Of a DNA stretch of 64,000 nt, positions 60,712-64,000 are shown in pieces. The first letter of the stretch is position 1. Each line of letters starts with the position of its first letter. The stretch is from CALMEC01 sp964434425 (GTDB lineage Bacteria > Actinomycetota > Thermoleophilia > Miltoncostaeales > Miltoncostaeaceae). The stretch spans positions 31,886-95,885 of the forward strand of contig CAYSVH010000010.1 of assembly GCA_964434425.1 (NCBI GenBank), written 5' to 3'. The notes beneath the pieces were generated by a model. It did no database searches. It was not told the DNA's origin and saw only the letters and a list, made by a program, of their open reading frames with translations. A program made the position numbers and the translations under genes.

Positions 60712-60882
60712 CTAGATGAGTCGTTCCACGGACTCGTGGCGTGGTGCATGTCCCCGGCGGCGCGGATGCGCCACCGGACACCTCGGAAAGGACACCACCC
60801 TGACCATCGGCGTCCGGCGACGCCCCGCATCCACCGGTGACGCACCCCACATCTACGCCTCCGCGGAACGCGACTCATCTAG
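60712..60882 (-). repeat. 171-bp diverged, inverted copy of the foldback element
   Basis: Terminal inverted repeats CTAGATGAGTCG at both ends. Read on the minus strand it carries GTAGATGTGGGGTGCG, GAGGTGTCCGGTGGC and CATCCGCGCCGCC in the same order as the 198-bp pair at 24849-25244, then CACCACGCCACGAG. The interior is shorter by about 27 bp. The remaining ~185 bp up to pyrC show no gene. Confidence 0.75.
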
Positions 60883-61067
60883 CGTCCCACAGGCGTCCTG
60901 CGGCTCTGCCCATACGTCCGTATCCGTATCAATCCAGGCGGGGCACGACACCGATCGGGTGCGGGTGCGCCGAGCGCGCACCCCACTACACTCGCCGACG
61001 GGATCACCGGACGAAAACGCCCATCACTCGAGGATGACCGCGTGCACATCGACACCCCCGCGAGGAC

Positions 61068-62414
61068 ATGAACGACAACTGGCTCATTCGAAACGCGTCG
61101 CTGGTCAGCGACGGACGCGTCTGGGAGGCGGATCTGCGGATCCGCGACGGCCGCATCGACGCCATCGGCGGTGATCTGACGGCCGCACGCGACGACCAGG
61201 TGATCGACGCCGACGGCCGCCATCTTCTGCCGGGGATGATCGACGACCAGGTGCACTTCCGCGAGCCGGGGTTCCCGCACAAGGCCGACATCGCCACCGA
61301 GAGCGCCGCCGCCGTGGCCGGGGGCATCACCAGCTTCATGGATATGCCCAACACCGATCCGCCGACCCTGGATGCCGGCGCCCTCGCCGACAAGTACGCC
61401 CGTGCGGAGGGCCGTGCCTACGGCAACTTCGGCTTCTACATGGGCGCCGGCAACGACAACCTGGAGGTGGTCCGGGCGATCGATCCGACGACCACGCCGG
61501 GTCTGAAGGTGTTCATGGGCTCCTCCACCGGGAACATGCTGGTCGACGACTCGGACGTGCTCGATGCGATCTTCCGGCACTCGCCGACGATCATCATCAC
61601 CCACTGCGAGGACACCCCGTCCATCGAGGCCAACCAGGCCGCCGCCCGCGAACGCTTCGGCGACGCCGTCCCCGTCGACCGGCACCCGCTGATCCGCTCC
61701 CGCGAGTCGTGCCTGAAGTCGACGCGGCTTGCGATGGACCTGGCACGTCGCAACGATGCGCGTCTGCACGTGCTGCACATCTCGACGGCGGAGGAACTCG
61801 ACCTCTTCGCACCGGGACCGATGACCCAGAAGCGGATCACCGCCGAGGCCTGCGTGCACTTCCTGCATTTCTGCGCCGACGACTACGAGCGGCTGGGCTC
61901 GCTGATCCAGTGCAACCCGGCGATCAAGGACGCATCCGATCGCGCCGCCCTGCTCGCCGCCGTGGCCGATGGCCGCATCGATGTGATCGCCACCGACCAT
62001 GCACCGCACACCCGCGAAGAGAAGGCGCGTCCGTACCCGGCCTCGCCGTCCGGGCTCCCGCTGGTCCAGTACGCGCTTTTGTCGGCACTGGAGCACGTAC
62101 GCGCCGGTCATTTCGACCTGCCGACCCTCGTCGAACGCACGAGCCATGCCCCCGCCGCGCTCTTCGGCGTGGTGGATCGCGGACGACTGCAGGAGGGCAT
62201 GGCCGCCGACCTGGTCCTGATCGACCTGGACGCCACCACGACGGTCCGGTCGGAGGACGTGCTCAGCCGCTGTGGCTGGTCGCCGTTCGAGGGCGAGACG
62301 TTCACCTCCCGCATCGTCTCGACGTGGGTGAACGGCCACCGGACCTGGCACGACGGCCGACTGCAGGGGCCGCCGTCCGGCCAGCGCCTGCGCTTCATCG
62401 GCAACACGCGGTGA
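61068..62414 (+). CDS. pyrC: Dihydroorotase-family cyclic amidohydrolase
   Basis: 448-aa metal-dependent amidohydrolase expected to close carbamoyl-aspartate to dihydroorotate in pyrimidine synthesis. Seen: LLPGMIDDQVHFREPGFPHKADI, MDMPNTDPP, an ITHCEDTPSIEAN His, LHVLHISTAEEL, NPAIKD and IATDHAPHTREEKARPYPASPSGLP. The usual DxHxHxR metal motif reads DDQVHFR, with Gln in place of the first His; the same DDQVHFREPG form occurs in a known Bacteroidetes-type subfamily. No other pyr gene is nearby. ATG 61068 has GCGAGGAC upstream. Confidence 0.88.
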   Translation: MNDNWLIRNASLVSDGRVWEADLRIRDGRIDAIGGDLTAARDDQVIDADGRHLLPGMIDDQVHFREPGFPHKADIATESAAAVAGGITSFMDMPNTDPPTLDAGALADKYARAEGRAYGNFGFYMGAGNDNLEVVRAIDPTTTPGLKVFMGSSTGNMLVDDSDVLDAIFRHSPTIIITHCEDTPSIEANQAAARERFGDAVPVDRHPLIRSRESCLKSTRLAMDLARRNDARLHVLHISTAEELDLFAPGPMTQKRITAEACVHFLHFCADDYERLGSLIQCNPAIKDASDRAALLAAVADGRIDVIATDHAPHTREEKARPYPASPSGLPLVQYALLSALEHVRAGHFDLPTLVERTSHAPAALFGVVDRGRLQEGMAADLVLIDLDATTTVRSEDVLSRCGWSPFEGETFTSRIVSTWVNGHRTWHDGRLQGPPSGQRLRFIGNTR

Positions 62415-62530
62415 GGTAGCCGGCGCTTCTTCACAGCTCTGGCCCACAACTCCCGCCGAGCAACGACCGGTGCCGATCCGCGCACGATGAGGCCGCCGTG
62501 AGGTGAGGTCGCTGGAGTCCGCCATCATGA

Positions 62531-62548
62531 GGTGAGGCCGCTGGTGCC
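62531..62548 (+). repeat. Half palindrome of the GTGCC family
   Basis: GGTGAGGCCGCTGGTGCC is identical to one complete arm of the 49785 palindrome, but the second arm is missing and is replaced by CATCTATGGGG sequence. GCCATCTAT at its end recurs at 62594-62602. Less exact relatives (GAGGTGAGGTCGCTGG) lie just upstream near 62500. Confidence 0.65.
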
Positions 62549-62659
62549 ATCTATGGGGGGTGGGTGTGTGTCAAGGGGGTGTCGGTGGTTCCAGCCATCT
62601 ATTCGACTGAATCGCCCCGGGTTTGGTGGAGGGTCTGAGTCCTTGAAAGGATGATGGCC

Positions 62660-62986
62660 ATGTCTACAGCGAGGAAGTACCCGCAGGAGCTTCGGGAGCG
62701 GGCGGTAAGGCTCGTGGAGGAGGCGCGCCGGGAGGATCCCGCGTTGTCGTTGAATCAGGCGGCGGTGCGGATCTCCGTGCGGGTGGGGGTGAATAAGGAC
62801 ACCCTCTACGGCTGGTGCAAGCGTGCACTCGTCGATGCGGGTGAGCTGCCCGGTCAGACGACGGCAGATCACCAGCGGATCCGGGAGCTTGAGGCGCAGG
62901 TGCGGGAGCTGAAACGCGCCAACGAGATCTTGTTGGCAGCGTCGAGTTTCTTCGCGCGGGAGCTCGACCCGCGTTTGCCGTGGTAG
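62660..62986 (+). CDS. IS3-family transposase OrfA
   Basis: 108 aa. An N-terminal helix-turn-helix (RKYPQELRERAVRLVEEARRE, then RVGVNKDTLYGWCKRALVDAG) is followed by a leucine-zipper coiled coil (HQRIRELEAQVRELKRANEILLAASSFFA), the usual OrfA layout. GAAAGGA lies 8 nt before ATG 62660; an ATG at 62651 overlaps that site and is less likely. It overlaps OrfB by 7 bases in the -1 phase, implying a frameshifted OrfAB fusion. Confidence 0.92.
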   Translation: MSTARKYPQELRERAVRLVEEARREDPALSLNQAAVRISVRVGVNKDTLYGWCKRALVDAGELPGQTTADHQRIRELEAQVRELKRANEILLAASSFFARELDPRLPW

Positions 62987-63930
62987 TCGCATTCATCGAC
63001 GAACACCGAAGCCGGTTCGGAGTCGAGCCGATCTGCCGTGTGCTCACCGAGCACGGTGTGCAGGTCGCTCCGTCCGGCTACTACGCCCACAAGACCAGGC
63101 CGCCGTCAGCGAGGGCGGTTCGTGACCGGGAACTGCTCGGTGAGATTGAGCGGGTGTTCTGGGATCGTGATCTGGGCCGCGGGGTCAGTGGCGTCCGCAA
63201 GATCTGGCGGCTTCTTGAACGAGAGGGCACTGCGGTGGCGCGGTGCACCGTTGAACGGCTGATGCGCCAGGCCGGGCTTCAGGGAGCCCGCCGCGGGAAG
63301 CGGTTTGTCACAACCCGACCGGATGAGAAAGCGGCGCGCCCCCCTGATCGCGTCCAAAGAGTGTTTCGTGCGAGCCGGCCGAATGAGTTGTGGGTCGTGG
63401 ACTTCACGTACGTTGCGACCTGGCAGGGCATGGGATTCACGGCGTTTGTCACCGACGTCTACTCCCGTCGGATCGTCGGGTGGCGTACCACCAACCGCAT
63501 GCCCAGCCAGCTGCCGTTGGACGCTCTCGAGATGGCGTTATGGATCCGCGACCACCAGGATCTACCGGTCGACGGGGTGATCCATCACAGCGACGCCGGC
63601 TGCCAGTACACCGCGCTTCGCTACACCGACCGGCTCGCCGACGTCGGTGCGGTCGCGTCGATCGGAACCGTCGGTGATTCCTACGACAACGCCCTCGCCG
63701 AATCCGTCGTGGGCCTCTACAAAACTGAATGCGTCCGCCTCGACGGCCCGTTTCGCACCACCGACGAACTCGAACTCGCGACCCTCTCGTGGGTGCACTG
63801 GTACAACCACCACAGGCTGCACTCAGCGATCGGATACCTCACCCCCATCGAGATGGAAGACCTCTACACCCAGCAGGATGAAACACCGACCCCACCGCGC
63901 CCGCGGCAGGGAGAAACCACCCTCCACTAA
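62980..63930 (+). CDS. IS3-family transposase OrfB (DDE integrase)
   Basis: 316 aa. An N-terminal HTH_21-like region (FIDEHRSRFGVEPICRVLTEHG) is followed by the rve core. The catalytic acids are the Asp in WVVDFTYVAT, the Asp in IHHSDAGCQYTA and the Glu in DNALAESVVGLYKTE. The C-terminal YNHHRLHSAIGYLTPIEME is typical. The GTG at 62980 may serve only as the fusion entry; in the family the active enzyme is usually OrfAB made by -1 frameshifting. No damage is visible. Confidence 0.94.
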   Translation: MVVAFIDEHRSRFGVEPICRVLTEHGVQVAPSGYYAHKTRPPSARAVRDRELLGEIERVFWDRDLGRGVSGVRKIWRLLEREGTAVARCTVERLMRQAGLQGARRGKRFVTTRPDEKAARPPDRVQRVFRASRPNELWVVDFTYVATWQGMGFTAFVTDVYSRRIVGWRTTNRMPSQLPLDALEMALWIRDHQDLPVDGVIHHSDAGCQYTALRYTDRLADVGAVASIGTVGDSYDNALAESVVGLYKTECVRLDGPFRTTDELELATLSWVHWYNHHRLHSAIGYLTPIEMEDLYTQQDETPTPPRPRQGETTLH

Positions 63931-64000
63931 ACCCGGGGCGATTCAGCGACGGTGGCGATGTTCGCGCCGCGGCGGGCGCGGATGCGCTGGTGGGTGTCGT

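Larger units (their letters stand above)
62607..63946 (+). mobile_element. Complete IS3-family insertion sequence
   Basis: 1340 bp. The left end begins CTGAATCGCCCCGGGTTTGG and the right end is its inverted counterpart with one mismatch in the first 23 bases (GGTGG versus AGTGG). The 3-bp duplication CGA flanks both sides (62604-62606 and 63947-63949), as expected for IS3. Two overlapping reading frames in 0/-1 phase encode the helix-turn-helix protein and the DDE transposase. All parts look intact, so it may be active or recently arrived. It lies in a repeat-rich gap after pyrC. Confidence 0.92.

Overview
The window is high-GC chromosomal DNA with dense, short-spaced genes and frequent ATGA/GTGA overlaps. 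Several features point to a member of the Actinomycetota: LexA boxes of the TCGAAC-N4-GTTCGA type, an ImuB/DnaE2 mutasome with a DUF6504-like partner, a pyrophosphate-type phosphofructokinase, and several genes with a -10 box about 7 nt from the start codon. The order holA / rpsT / murJ-lepA-hemW / hrcA / dnaJ-prmA-rsmE-mtaB-HIT-phoH-ybeY-dgkA-era, and the lack of dnaK/grpE next to dnaJ, fit a deep-branching lineage such as Thermoleophilia. That placement is inference; no rRNA or other phylogenetic marker was analysed.

Layout. 1-0.9 kb: the end of an ABC exporter, then tRNA-Gln(CUG) and tRNA-Glu(CUC). 1.1-9 kb: pseudouridine catabolism (psuK-psuG), PPi-type phosphofructokinase, a topoisomerase III-like enzyme coupled to an ArfB-like GGQ protein, and a DUF445 membrane protein. 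9.2-15.7 kb: a nitroreductase joined by a long low-complexity linker to an Xre/ParS-like domain, followed by a moxR-DUF58-transglutaminase operon. 16-17.5 kb and 26.6-29.8 kb: two LexA-box-controlled loci, imuB-DUF6504 and dnaE2. 17.7-21.7 kb: a ferric-iron ABC transporter (fbpC-fbpA-fbpB order). 21.7-26.5 kb: a decarboxylating dehydrogenase, PAP2-ddh, and an NCS1-like permease. 30-34 kb: two secreted proteins, an A-type Fe-S carrier and an orphan siderophore-type ATPase. 33.9-41.1 kb (minus): a compact run deoC-hisIE-trpEGDC-tlpA-ccmH-DUF72. 41.2-60.7 kb: mutM and the conserved housekeeping cluster, with a DrrAB-like exporter and a RAYT-type transposase inserted in it. 61-64 kb: dihydroorotase and a complete IS3-family element.

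The most distinctive non-coding content is three repeat systems. (1) Perfect palindromes with an almost invariant GTGCC-N-GGCAC core but different, always self-complementary arms sit mainly at gene 3' ends. Two of them lie directly upstream of a REP-associated tyrosine transposase gene. (2) A 198-bp foldback element is present as an exact head-to-tail pair, with a diverged inverted copy 35 kb away and a 30-bp collapsed version made only of the two termini. (3) A 153-bp foldback lies between mutM and era. Together they suggest a chromosome with at least two small non-autonomous palindromic element families, one with a plausible resident transposase.

Single-gene oddities include a PfkB-type pseudouridine kinase with GADE in place of GAGD, a deoC whose conserved N-terminus has no canonical start codon, an iron permease gene that may begin at CTG, and a LexA operator that touches the dnaE2 start codon. 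No CRISPR array, rRNA gene or prophage was seen.
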